Shown here piece by piece: positions 38,475 through 45,229 of a stretch of 45,236 nucleotides of DNA. The first letter of the stretch is position 1, and each line of letters starts with the position of its first letter. A program made the position numbers and the translations under genes. The DNA comes from Methanomicrobiales archaeon (GTDB lineage Archaea; Halobacteriota; Methanomicrobia; Methanomicrobiales; JACTUA01). Under the pieces are notes generated by a model. That model was not told where the DNA came from, searched no databases, and was given only the letters and a program-made list of their open reading frames with translations. Location of the stretch: assembly GCA_030019205.1 (NCBI GenBank), contig JASEFH010000022.1:1-45236 (forward strand), read 5' to 3'.

Positions 38475-38912
38475 TCAGGATCGCACATTCACAATCTCTA
38501 AAAAGCCAACCCGCTCAAAGTCGGCATCAAACGTGGCGATCCTGCTGATGCCATAATACTTACAAGTAGCTGCAATAAGCGCATCATTTGGAAGTAGCCC
38601 AAGGTCGGCGATTATGAGGAAGGCTTCCTTCTCGATATCGCGGTTTATCGGCAGGCTCTCCGCCAGATCCAGGAGATCGATAACTCGATCCAAGTTGCGC
38701 CCCTGTCCCTGTATCAGAGCTGGTGTTTTCCGCAGGGCATGAGGCCTTTCTCCTGTTGCGAGCCGTAAGAACACATGAACAACTTCGCTGAACACGATAG
38801 AATTACGATATAACTTCTGATCAGAGTGCAGTGCCAGAACTCCTTCCTTTACTCGTTCATCTCCTTCCAATATGTTTAAAAAGACGTTTGAATCAACAAA
38901 GACCCCATTCAT
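38475..38912 (-). CDS. PIN-domain toxin (VapC-like)
   Basis: A 145-residue PIN ribonuclease. Acidic active-site residues are Asp7 (FVDSNVF), Glu43 (VFSEVVHVF), Asp110 (LLPNDALIAA) and Asp129/Asp131 (TFDADF). It forms a toxin-antitoxin pair with the DUF104 gene whose 3' end overlaps it by 20 bases. The DNA is noticeably less GC-rich than the neighbouring housekeeping genes, which suggests transfer. A 7-bp inverted repeat at 38460-38481 overlaps its end. Confidence 0.9.
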   Translation of the reverse strand: MNGVFVDSNVFLNILEGDERVKEGVLALHSDQKLYRNSIVFSEVVHVFLRLATGERPHALRKTPALIQGQGRNLDRVIDLLDLAESLPINRDIEKEAFLIIADLGLLPNDALIAATCKYYGISRIATFDADFERVGFLEIVNVRS

Positions 38913-39087
38913 CTTCCAGCTCCTGGAGAGCTTTCTGGGTGTCCTTCCCTTTTAAAAGCCCGAATGCCGCATTCACCGCCGTTTCGGCACTGATCACCAC
39001 TTTCCCTTTTGTGCCCTCTTCCAGACGGATCCGATTCAGCGGTTTGAACACCCCGTCCTCATAGATAACATCTATGGTCCTAGCCAT
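38893..39087 (-). CDS. DUF104 antitoxin of the PIN toxin
   Basis: A 64-residue protein with the DUF104 signature MARTIDVIYEDGVFKPLNRI and LEEGTKGKVVIS, followed by a helical tail that would bind the toxin. A GTGAGGA ribosome site precedes the ATG. It is first in the operon and overlaps the toxin by 20 bases, the usual antitoxin-toxin order. Confidence 0.88.
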   Translation of the reverse strand: MARTIDVIYEDGVFKPLNRIRLEEGTKGKVVISAETAVNAAFGLLKGKDTQKALQELEDEWGLC

Positions 39088-39235
39088 GTATCCTCACCAC
39101 ATTATTTGCAGGAACCTGTTAAATGGATTGTGGATGCTGCGCGCATCGAACCGCATCCTGGTTATTCCGGCAGATGCCGGTTATCTGCAACACTCATTAT
39201 CTCTGTGTTTTATCCATGGTACCACAATAGCCGGA

Positions 39236-39432
39236 TCAAACCATGACCTCGGCGATCTGTTTGTATTCTATAGCGATCTTGTCGTCGGTCTCAATGTAGA
39301 ATTCGATGGCTTCCCTGATATTCTCCACGCTTCCTCGATCCTCTTCCCCTGCGATATGCAGCCCGGCAGGGAAGGAACCTCGACAACGTACCATCCGTCC
39401 TCCCCTTCGCGGACTACTACTTTGATCTTCAT
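39236..39432 (-). pseudogene. HicB-like antitoxin with a one-base deletion
   Basis: The gene starts MKIKVVVREGEDGWYVVEVP and SLPGCISQGKRIEEA, a typical HicB fold. After EEA the frame breaks: the DNA reads GAAGCGTGGAG where GAAGCGCTGGAG would encode EALE. The family sequence goes on in the next frame as NIREAIEFYIETDDKIAIEY and ends at 39236. Restoring one C gives an intact protein of about 65 residues. No HicA toxin adjoins it. Directly upstream lies a fragment of a glycosyltransferase gene on the same strand. Confidence 0.75.
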
Positions 39433-39493
39433 AGGTGTTCGTAGGAGAGGGGGATCCAAAAGGCTGCCTCTTACCGAAGCACCTCCCGTTCGC

Positions 39494-39607
39494 AATGACA
39501 ATCCTGCAGGACTCCCGCTCCAGGCTCTGGCGGTCAATGTACCGCAAAGTCGTCCCTCAATCGCCCCGGCCTTGTTCGGATAACGACTGAGATCGCGGGG
39601 CAGCCTT
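39494..39607 (-). pseudogene. Fragment duplicating the 5' end of the glycosyltransferase
   Basis: The minus strand encodes CPAISVVIRT and, after a small deletion and frame change, LRYIDRQSLERESCRIVIANG. These match PAISVVIPAR and LRSIDRQDLEREAFEIVVVDG of the intact gene at 37454-38347. Similarity ends at about 39494, where unrelated sequence begins. Upstream, 39672-39691 (CATTTAAAACTGATCGTCA) matches the promoter region of the intact gene at 38372-38391. So the copied block included promoter and first 55 codons. Confidence 0.7.
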
Positions 39608-39790
39608 CGCACAGGTTGAACTGGGGTGGGAGATAGGCATGGAGGAACCTACCGGACTTCGACACGGTTGGCCATTTAAAACTGATCGTCATGCAGAGAG
39701 CAACGCACCTCATTCTTTTCAATCCTCCTTCTCTGCGATTGCCGTAGCCCCTGATTTTGGCCGAACAGGTAAAATAGAATGATATCCGAA

Positions 39791-40138
39791 TCAGAAGACG
39801 CCTCTATTCTCGATGTCCGAGATGATCTCCTCTACGGGCATTCCTTTCAGGATCCCTTGCGTCCTCCGGGAGATCGCTGAATCGAGGATGACTTTTACCC
39901 GAACATTCTCTCGGGGTTCGACGGTGAGGGTGTATTCCCGCAGTCCTTCCTCGGTGGGGATGTCCTCGCCTTTCTCCTGGAGATCCTCGATGTAGAGCTC
40001 GATGGCCTCTTTTGCCATCGCTATTGCCTCCTCGACCGTCTCCCCGAAGGTGACGCAGCCGGGAAGTGTCGGCACGGTAACCGTATATCCCCTCTCCGGC
40101 TCTTTCCGGAGCAGGATCCGATAGTTCAGGCGTCTCAT
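39791..40138 (-). CDS. HicB family antitoxin-like protein
   Basis: A 115-residue protein with the HicB fold: MRRLNYRILLRKEPERGYTV, then TVPTLPGCVTFGETVEEAIAMAKEAIELYIEDL. An extended C-terminal region ends in ILKGMPVEEIISDIENRGVF. No HicA gene lies on either side, so it is a solitary HicB. The ATG at 40138 gives the family start; the longer open frame upstream is unrelated. HicB proteins block the HicA mRNA-cleaving toxin and often repress their own gene. Confidence 0.82.
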   Translation of the reverse strand: MRRLNYRILLRKEPERGYTVTVPTLPGCVTFGETVEEAIAMAKEAIELYIEDLQEKGEDIPTEEGLREYTLTVEPRENVRVKVILDSAISRRTQGILKGMPVEEIISDIENRGVF

Positions 40139-40301
40139 CGCATCGCACCCCGTAGCATCGCAGATCAAACGTCTGCCCGTTAATAATACCTTACTCGGGG
40201 AGGTATAAAGGATATCCGAGCCGGGGCTGCGGGTCCCCGGGGACAGCTGGAAAGATTTTGAGGGACAGCAATCTATCTCATCGCAGGGGGTTGTATAGTG
40301 A

Positions 40302-40321
40302 AGGATGGCCCGAGCCATCCT
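40302..40321. repeat. Perfect 8-bp hairpin
   Basis: AGGATGGC and GCCATCCT flank a CCGA loop. It lies in the gene-free space between the HicB gene (start 40138) and the end of the ATPase gene (40542). It could end the minus-strand ATPase transcript, 220 bases past the stop, but no T-run is next to it. Confidence 0.5.
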
Positions 40322-40541
40322 CTCCCGATTATCTTCCCACGCTGAGGTATCGCGCTCAGGGGTGGGGGTGCGGGGGGAGCGAGTGCAACCCCCTCCCCTT
40401 CGTATGATAGGACCGCATGCCTATTCCTCGATGGCGATTCGTGTTGCCACACGATCCATCTCCAGGCGGGAAGTGGCGCAACAAAAAGGGCTATGGACCG
40501 GGCGTTACTGCCGGAAAATATTTCCCGCAGAACAGAGAACC

Positions 40542-41951
40542 TTAAAAATACCTTCGATTGAGGCCATGGGCGGGCCCGATGCCCAGATCGGCGAGGTCGC
40601 GGGTGTAGTGGCCTTCAGCAGCCAGATCCGCCTTTCCATCTATTGTGCGGGCTGCAATCCCCAGGCTCACCGGTTCGCCGATGCCCTTCACGAGCGGGAT
40701 CTTCTTCTCGAGCCGGGCCAGGATGGTCCGTGCCTCTTCGAGAGTGAGATCCTGGTTCTTGATCTCAATCGCGAGGGGCCCGGAGGGACCGATGGCAAGA
40801 AGGTCGATCTCGTCACCGCGGCGGTTCCACCACGGGCCTGCATGATCGAACCGGGGCAGGAGATCCTCTTTCAGGAGGACCCGCACCATATCCTCGAACG
40901 CCTGGCCGGAGAATCCCCTCCACTCGCGGAGTATCCGCTCTTTGAGGAGATCGTAGCGACCGCTCTGGTACAGACTCATGTTGCGGTAGATGTAGCGGGC
41001 GAAGAAGCGGAAGAAATTGTCGGAGAGGAAGTACCGCCCCATCTTCGACGGGCGGTCCCGTTCGGTTACCGGGACCCTGTACTCGATGATCCCCAGGAGG
41101 TCGATGAGATCCCTGAGGTACGGCGGCAGGGAGGTAGGGGCGATATGGGTGAAATCGGCGATCTCCTTCTGCGATGTCTTCCCTTCGGCGATGGCAGAGA
41201 GGATCTCGTAGTAGGTCGCGTGCTCCCGCCCGAACTCCTCGATCAGCACGTCGCTCATCTCGCGCTGGAGCGGGGCGAGATCGTTCAGGATGAGGCGATC
41301 GAGGGCGGTCTCCAGGTCGGTGCATCCGTACTTCTCGAGGAACGTGTAGTAGTAGATCATCCCGCCGAAGAGCAGGTAGAGGTCGAGCCGTGCGGTCGGG
41401 TCCTTCACGCCGATGTCGGCGAGTATGGAGAGGCACTCCCGGGGTCCGAAGGGGCGAAGGGTGAGTATATTGTCTGCACGGCGGAAGAGGGGGGCGTCAC
41501 CCTCCTGGAAGATCTTCCGGATCATACCCACCGATGAGCCGGAGACGATGAGGAAGAGGCGAGACTCTCTGCTTCGCAGATCCCAGAACCGCTGCAGCTG
41601 CGTGATGAAGGAGGGATGGATCTTCTGGAACCGCTGGAATTCGTCAAACACTGCGATGCACGGCTGGTCGAGGGAGAAGAGGAATTCGAGCAGGGCTTCG
41701 GGGGAGTCCAGGCGGATGTATTCGGGCAGGTCCAGGGCCAACGCCGTTTCCCGCCCGAACTCGTCCATGAGGGTATCGATGCTCTTGTTGGCGTCCACGA
41801 AGAAGTAGAGGGCTCTCTTCCCCCGCATGAATTCCAGGATGAGCTCGGTCTTCCCGACTCTCCGCCTGCCGGTGACGACGAGGAATGAGGGGCGTGCCGA
41901 GTGGAGCCGGTCCATGAGCCCGAGCTCCCGGTCCCGGTTGTAAAACCTCAT
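40542..41951 (-). CDS. AAA ATPase with C-terminal DUF234 nuclease-like domain
   Basis: A 469-residue archaeal ATPase family protein. The start MRFYNRDRELGLMDRL is followed by the P-loop GRRRVGKTELI (about 28-38) and Walker B-like IAVFDEFQRF. A winged helix comes next in the middle (KTSQKEIADFTHIAPTSLPPYL). The C-terminal DUF234-type domain contains GDEIDLLAIGPSGPLAIEIK, a D-x(n)-E-x-K pattern of PD-(D/E)xK nucleases. The family is common in archaeal accessory regions; its role is unknown and defence or mobile-element control is often suggested. The ATG at 41951 is used because upstream codons form an AT-repeat-derived polyisoleucine run. Confidence 0.88.
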   Translation of the reverse strand: MRFYNRDRELGLMDRLHSARPSFLVVTGRRRVGKTELILEFMRGKRALYFFVDANKSIDTLMDEFGRETALALDLPEYIRLDSPEALLEFLFSLDQPCIAVFDEFQRFQKIHPSFITQLQRFWDLRSRESRLFLIVSGSSVGMIRKIFQEGDAPLFRRADNILTLRPFGPRECLSILADIGVKDPTARLDLYLLFGGMIYYYTFLEKYGCTDLETALDRLILNDLAPLQREMSDVLIEEFGREHATYYEILSAIAEGKTSQKEIADFTHIAPTSLPPYLRDLIDLLGIIEYRVPVTERDRPSKMGRYFLSDNFFRFFARYIYRNMSLYQSGRYDLLKERILREWRGFSGQAFEDMVRVLLKEDLLPRFDHAGPWWNRRGDEIDLLAIGPSGPLAIEIKNQDLTLEEARTILARLEKKIPLVKGIGEPVSLGIAARTIDGKADLAAEGHYTRDLADLGIGPAHGLNRRYF

Positions 41952-41989
41952 AATAATTATGATTATAATTATTATATTTATTATTAATG
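41950..41989. promoter_or_regulatory. AT-rich divergent promoter region with ATT-type repeats
   Basis: Forty bases of almost pure A/T made of ATT/AAT units lie between the ATPase start (41951, minus) and a small plus-strand frame (41987). TATA boxes for either strand can be drawn. Because TATA spacing puts both starts near or within the run, one or both transcripts may be leaderless. Confidence 0.45.
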
Positions 41990-42148
41990 ATCCCGAGGAC
42001 GGCCGGGATATCGCTGACAGCGATGGATCTCCGGGGCATGAACGCCGGGGAAATTCCTGCAGATATCGCAGCATTCATCGCGCGATACCTCGAGAGCGCG
42101 GATGAGCATGCCCCGCAGCGGCCCGCCATCCCCGGACGGCAGGCCTGA
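41987..42148 (+). CDS. Possible 53-residue protein divergent from the ATPase
   Basis: A short open frame begins with ATG right after the AT-rich block and encodes MIPRTAGISLTAMDLRGMNA, continuing with GEIPADIAAFIARYLESADE. The middle looks like a protein helix rather than random GC-rich translation. No family is recognised. It could be a genuine small partner of the ATPase or the tail of a lost gene. Confidence 0.35.
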   Translation: MIPRTAGISLTAMDLRGMNAGEIPADIAAFIARYLESADEHAPQRPAIPGRQA

Positions 42149-42167
42149 CAACCCACGGACCGTGAGG

Positions 42168-42266
42168 TCAGCCCCCGATAGCCTCCGCCTCGTTCCATGC
42201 CGTGATGACGACGGAGATCGCGGGGCGACTCTCGCGCAACAGGTCTGTCAACGGAGCCGGAAGCAT
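42168..42266 (-). pseudogene. Second fragment of a glycosyltransferase 5' end
   Basis: An ATG-started frame of 32 codons contains RESRPAISVVITAWNEAEAI and then a stop. It matches GDRPAISVVIPARNEAESI of the intact glycosyltransferase at 37454-38347, including the preceding Leu/Pro-rich start. The rest of the gene is absent. This is the third occurrence of the element within 4 kb and on the same strand. Confidence 0.7.
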
Positions 42267-42329
42267 CTCTCGAGATCTTCAAGGGTGAACCCCACGGCAG
42301 GATCTCATCGAGGTCCAGGGTTTAGACCG

Positions 42330-42440
42330 GCGTGAACCGTATCGATTCTCCCCTGCGATGGCTAACGCGGATCACCTCCTTAAAGCAATCCTCAACGATC
42401 GTTATCGCTATCGAACAAACGGAGACATTCAGAAAAGGTG
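42330..42440 (-). other. Possible short decayed coding remnant
   Basis: On the minus strand one frame reads SIAITIVEDCFKEVIRVSHR then RGESIRFTPV and a stop, preceded by a stop codon and lacking an ATG. It contains AAGGAGGTGATCC, exactly complementary to the 16S rRNA 3' end, but no good start codon follows it. I would treat it as a remnant or chance. Confidence 0.25.
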
Positions 42441-42444
42441 GTAA

Positions 42445-42843
42445 TCAGACGTACTTGTCCATTATCAGAATCTCGGTACCGTCGATAAATGTCGCCACGA
42501 TATAGATCCGATCCGGCTTCTGTGTTGGAGGTACATTACTCTTTCTTGTAACGCCGATCTCCGGCGGCGCCCAGGTCCAGTTATCCGGTTGATTCTCCCC
42601 ATTGAGAATCCACACGTCCAGCCGCACCAGTTTGTCGTGGTCCTGCCCGCCCTGGTAGGTGACGACGATATTCCCGATTCCGTCGTCGTATGCCGATGCA
42701 GAGACCAGATAGGTGTTCTTCGTCTTCTCCGCCACTCCATATACATTGGCGGCCACCCAGGCGGCGAGCATGACAGTTATCGCGACTGCAAGGATAATGC
42801 CAACCGTTTCAGAAACTGCCTCCTCGCTGTCGATCTCCCGCAT
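42445..42843 (-). CDS. Type IV pilin-like protein (archaeal pilin N-terminal domain)
   Basis: A 132-residue protein with the prepilin-type N-terminus: MREIDSEEAVSETVGIILAV followed by a hydrophobic helix AITVMLAAWVAANVYG. The outside domain has NIVVTYQGGQDHDKLVRLDV and ends in ILIMDKYV. ATG 42843 is preferred because the TATA box at 42903-42912 would start the transcript at about 42880. That leaves the earlier starts at 42900 and 42933 untranscribed or too close. It is one of three paralogues in a row. Confidence 0.8.
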   Translation of the reverse strand: MREIDSEEAVSETVGIILAVAITVMLAAWVAANVYGVAEKTKNTYLVSASAYDDGIGNIVVTYQGGQDHDKLVRLDVWILNGENQPDNWTWAPPEIGVTRKSNVPPTQKPDRIYIVATFIDGTEILIMDKYV

Positions 42844-42901
42844 CGTTACCCCCGCATCCGGCACGACCGGATTGAATTGTTTCAGTATTGTTAGAGACAT
42901 T

Positions 42902-42912
42902 GTATAAATATT
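42902..42912 (-). promoter_or_regulatory. TATA box of the first pilin-like gene
   Basis: AAATATTTATA on the minus strand (42902-42912 region) lies in AT-rich sequence 60-70 bases before ATG 42843. It predicts a leader of about 37 bases containing GCGGGGGT shortly before the start. Confidence 0.5.
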
Positions 42913-43071
42913 TCTAAGTGATGTTATGGTCAATCAACTGTAAAACCAGAAACAATCGAATATTATAATAAAAATCGGATGAAGAGAGTGGAACGCACAT
43001 TCGATTCAAACTCATTTCAATCCCACGAGGTCTGGTTCTACCGGATAGCCGATCCTCCTTCTCGCCGCCCG

Positions 43072-43473
43072 CTAGACATAGGCATCCAGGATCACCCGCT
43101 CGGAGTTATCTTTGAATCGGGCGACGACCACCACGTGATCCCTCCCCGCCGTTGCACCCGCTTCTGAATGCGACTCTCCGATGGACGGTGACGGCAGCTC
43201 ATGGTTCGGCTCGAGGGTGACGCCCCGGCTATCGACGATGGTGATCCTGATCGCTTCGACAGCCTCATGATCCTGCCCTCCCCGGTAGGTGACCACGATA
43301 TTACCGCCCTCCTGATACGCGGAGGCGTGTACATCGTACGGCCTCTGAATAGCGCCGGTAAATCCTATCGCGAACGCGGCCATGACGGACGCCAGGATCA
43401 CCGTGATGGCGAGCATCAGGATGACGCCGATCACGGGCGAGACCCCTTTGTCCTGATCGTCAGTTTTTACCAT
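43072..43473 (-). CDS. Type IV pilin-like protein (archaeal pilin N-terminal domain)
   Basis: A 133-residue protein. MVKTDDQDKGVSPVIGVILM is followed by a hydrophobic helix LAITVILASVMAAFAIGF. The outside part has NIVVTYRGGQDHEAVEAIRI and ends in RVILDAYV. It is a clear paralogue of its neighbours. The N-terminal basic/acidic stretch before GVSPVIGV would be removed by a prepilin peptidase. AT-rich CTATATTG at about 43506-43513 is a plausible TATA box, giving an almost leaderless transcript. Confidence 0.9.
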   Translation of the reverse strand: MVKTDDQDKGVSPVIGVILMLAITVILASVMAAFAIGFTGAIQRPYDVHASAYQEGGNIVVTYRGGQDHEAVEAIRITIVDSRGVTLEPNHELPSPSIGESHSEAGATAGRDHVVVVARFKDNSERVILDAYV

Positions 43474-43637
43474 CTTACTAACGGGCGAGTATTTTCTCTG
43501 GAATACAATATAGGGTTTCCATTTCCTGATTTATTAAAAACAAAGCATGGAGAAATACAATTCTAAATTTTATGGGCAAATTGCAAATATTCGTGGATTC
43601 ATGATGCATTTAGACGGTTAGAGCCTAACCTGCCGGT

Positions 43638-44051
43638 TCATACATATGCATCCAGAATGACCTGATCCTCGTCGATATTGCTATTGAAATGAGCGATCAC
43701 GATTACGTGCTCTTTTCCATCTGTGCCCAGGCCTGGGAAGGTATCAATGCAACCCACTACTGGATTGTTCACGGTATGCGATGCCGTTCCCAGAGAACTG
43801 TACACCGTGATATCAAGAGATTGAACCTGTCCCCTATCCGGACCGCCGTGGAAGTAGATCAGGATGTCATCCTCGTTCTGGATGGCATTGGCTGCTACCA
43901 TTCTTTTTGCCTCGACTGTTGAGGTCATGCCGAGCACGACCGTGGCAATCACCGCGGTAAGAATCACCGTGATCCCGACCATCAGGATCACCCCGATAAC
44001 CGGCGATACGGCTTCATCTTCACGAGGCCTGCCCTTGACTTTCCCAATCAT
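43638..44051 (-). CDS. Type IV pilin-like protein (archaeal pilin N-terminal domain)
   Basis: A 137-residue protein. MIGKVKGRPREDEAVSPVIG is followed by VILMVGITVILTAVIATVVL, the usual pilin helix. The outside part has DILIYFHGGPDRGQVQSLDI and ends in QVILDAYV. It shares the G-G-x-D and C-terminal Y-V motifs with the other two pilin-like proteins. It follows the 45-residue micro-pilin at a gap of 54 bases and may be in its transcript. Confidence 0.9.
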   Translation of the reverse strand: MIGKVKGRPREDEAVSPVIGVILMVGITVILTAVIATVVLGMTSTVEAKRMVAANAIQNEDDILIYFHGGPDRGQVQSLDITVYSSLGTASHTVNNPVVGCIDTFPGLGTDGKEHVIVIAHFNSNIDEDQVILDAYV

Positions 44052-44105
44052 TTCTTAATCTTCCAGTATCTTTTTTATCTTTCCCCTATCGCCTTGCGAC
44101 GCACA

Positions 44106-44243
44106 TCAGCCCAGCCCGGGCACGAATCCGCTGACGAGAAAGGCCAGGATGACGATGACCGTGACCATCATCATCTGCCCGACCGTCTCGGATACGCCCT
44201 CTTCCCTGGGAAATAATCTATTGTGAGAGATACTCTCCAGCAT
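44106..44243 (-). CDS. 45-residue pilin-like microprotein (N-terminal domain only)
   Basis: The frame encodes MLESISHNRLFPREEGVSET followed by a hydrophobic helix VGQMMMVTVIVILAFLVSGF and ends VPGLG. It has the cleavage-site region and helix of the pilin-like neighbours (compare EEAVSETVGIILAVAIT) but no outside domain. An AGGTGA ribosome site lies eight bases before the ATG (44252-44257). A TATA box, TATTTATATATG, spans 44284-44295, so the start is properly supplied with signals. It is either a true mini-pilin or a truncated one kept under a live promoter. Confidence 0.7.
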   Translation of the reverse strand: MLESISHNRLFPREEGVSETVGQMMMVTVIVILAFLVSGFVPGLG

Positions 44244-44283
44244 TTCAGATCTCACCTTTAAGTATGAAAATTAGAAAAGTTCA

Positions 44284-44295
44284 CATATATAAATA
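44284..44295 (-). promoter_or_regulatory. TATA box of the micro-pilin gene
   Basis: TATTTATATATG on the minus strand, about 40-50 bases before ATG 44243. The predicted transcript start near 44263 leaves a 20-base leader that holds AGGTGA. Confidence 0.6.
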
Positions 44296-44299
44296 CTTT

Positions 44300-44551
44300 C
44301 TCCATTGAATTATTTTGAATTAAACCTGAATATCCTGGATTGACTCAATAATGTAAACTTAATTGCGATTTCTTGCATTCAAATAAAAAATTAAAAGAAA
44401 ATATTTATCTGGCATTATCCAACCTCTCCATAATTAATTGCCTACCGTGCGAAAAATCGATCCCGGGGATTCTCGCGGGAAAATTCTCTGCGACTATCGG
44501 CTCGATCGGAAAAGATAGGATTTCTCTCTTCGATAGGACCGAAAAATATTG
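44300..44551. other. AT-rich intergenic space
   Basis: About 250 bases, strikingly A/T-rich in its first two thirds, with no credible gene. It separates the pilin-like genes from the PEGA lipoprotein and probably holds the terminator of the lipoprotein gene. Confidence 0.55.
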
Positions 44552-45229
44552 TTAGAGAGCAATAGAGCCGCTGTAGGACTTATCGTACTTATCTTTATAC
44601 CTGAATGATATCGATCCGCCCTTGTACTCTCCGCCGCAATCAACCGGGACCTCGACGTAGAAGCTCCTGGATTTACCCGGTTCGACTGTACCGACCGTGA
44701 CCGTCTTGGATCCCGTTGCGAATCCTGACTTGGTTGGGTTCATTGTGGCGGTCAGGGTTAGTTCCTGGGCCGAGATCTCGCCGGAATTCGTCAGTGTTCC
44801 CGAGAAGATCCACTTGCAGGGGTTTCCATATACATACTGGGTCTTTGTGAGCGTTCCCTTGACATCGGGCTTTGGAAGCGTCATCGTCTGTGAGAATGTT
44901 GCTATCTGACCTGCTTTCACATCCACAGTACCGTTGACAGTTGCATAATCGGGCATGGATAGCCGGACCTCATGCTTTCCCACGGGGACATCCGTGATGT
45001 TCAGGGGAGTGCTGCCGCGGTAGGTGCCGTCCAGGTAGACGGATGCCCCCCAGGGAGTGGAAGTCACTTTTATAGTTCCAACTGATGGGACCGGAGTTGC
45101 TGGTGTTTTTTGGGCAGAGGATTGACCCCCCGCAGTGCTGGAACCGCTCTGTGCTACCGTACATCCTGCGGAGATTAGAGCGGTGCAGAGGATTAATATT
45201 ACCAATAGTATCAAGATTTTTCGCGCCAT
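44552..45229 (-). CDS. PEGA-domain lipoprotein
   Basis: A 225-residue exported protein. The signal peptide MARKILILLVILILCTALIS ends in the lipobox ISAGC, with Cys23 as lipid-anchored residue. A Ser/Thr/Gln-rich linker follows (about 24-50). A PEGA domain comes next at about 51-115 (IKVTSTPWGASVYLDGTYRG, TPLNITDVPVGKHEVRLSMP). The C-terminal part is a beta-sandwich of unknown type (about 120-225). PEGA domains are surface-associated in many archaea. The gene is complete and ends seven bases before the window edge. Confidence 0.88.
   Translation of the reverse strand: MARKILILLVILILCTALISAGCTVAQSGSSTAGGQSSAQKTPATPVPSVGTIKVTSTPWGASVYLDGTYRGSTPLNITDVPVGKHEVRLSMPDYATVNGTVDVKAGQIATFSQTMTLPKPDVKGTLTKTQYVYGNPCKWIFSGTLTNSGEISAQELTLTATMNPTKSGFATGSKTVTVGTVEPGKSRSFYVEVPVDCGGEYKGGSISFRYKDKYDKSYSGSIAL

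Noticed and set aside
38460-38481. 7-bp inverted repeat at the end of the PIN toxin gene as a mobile-element end
   Set aside because: No matching copy, target duplication or transposase is visible; a local hairpin is the simpler reading.
41952-42074. A 41-residue N-terminal extension of the ATPase with eight isoleucines in a row
   Set aside because: The isoleucines come from the AT-repeat promoter block read in frame. The family start MRFYNRDREL follows it.
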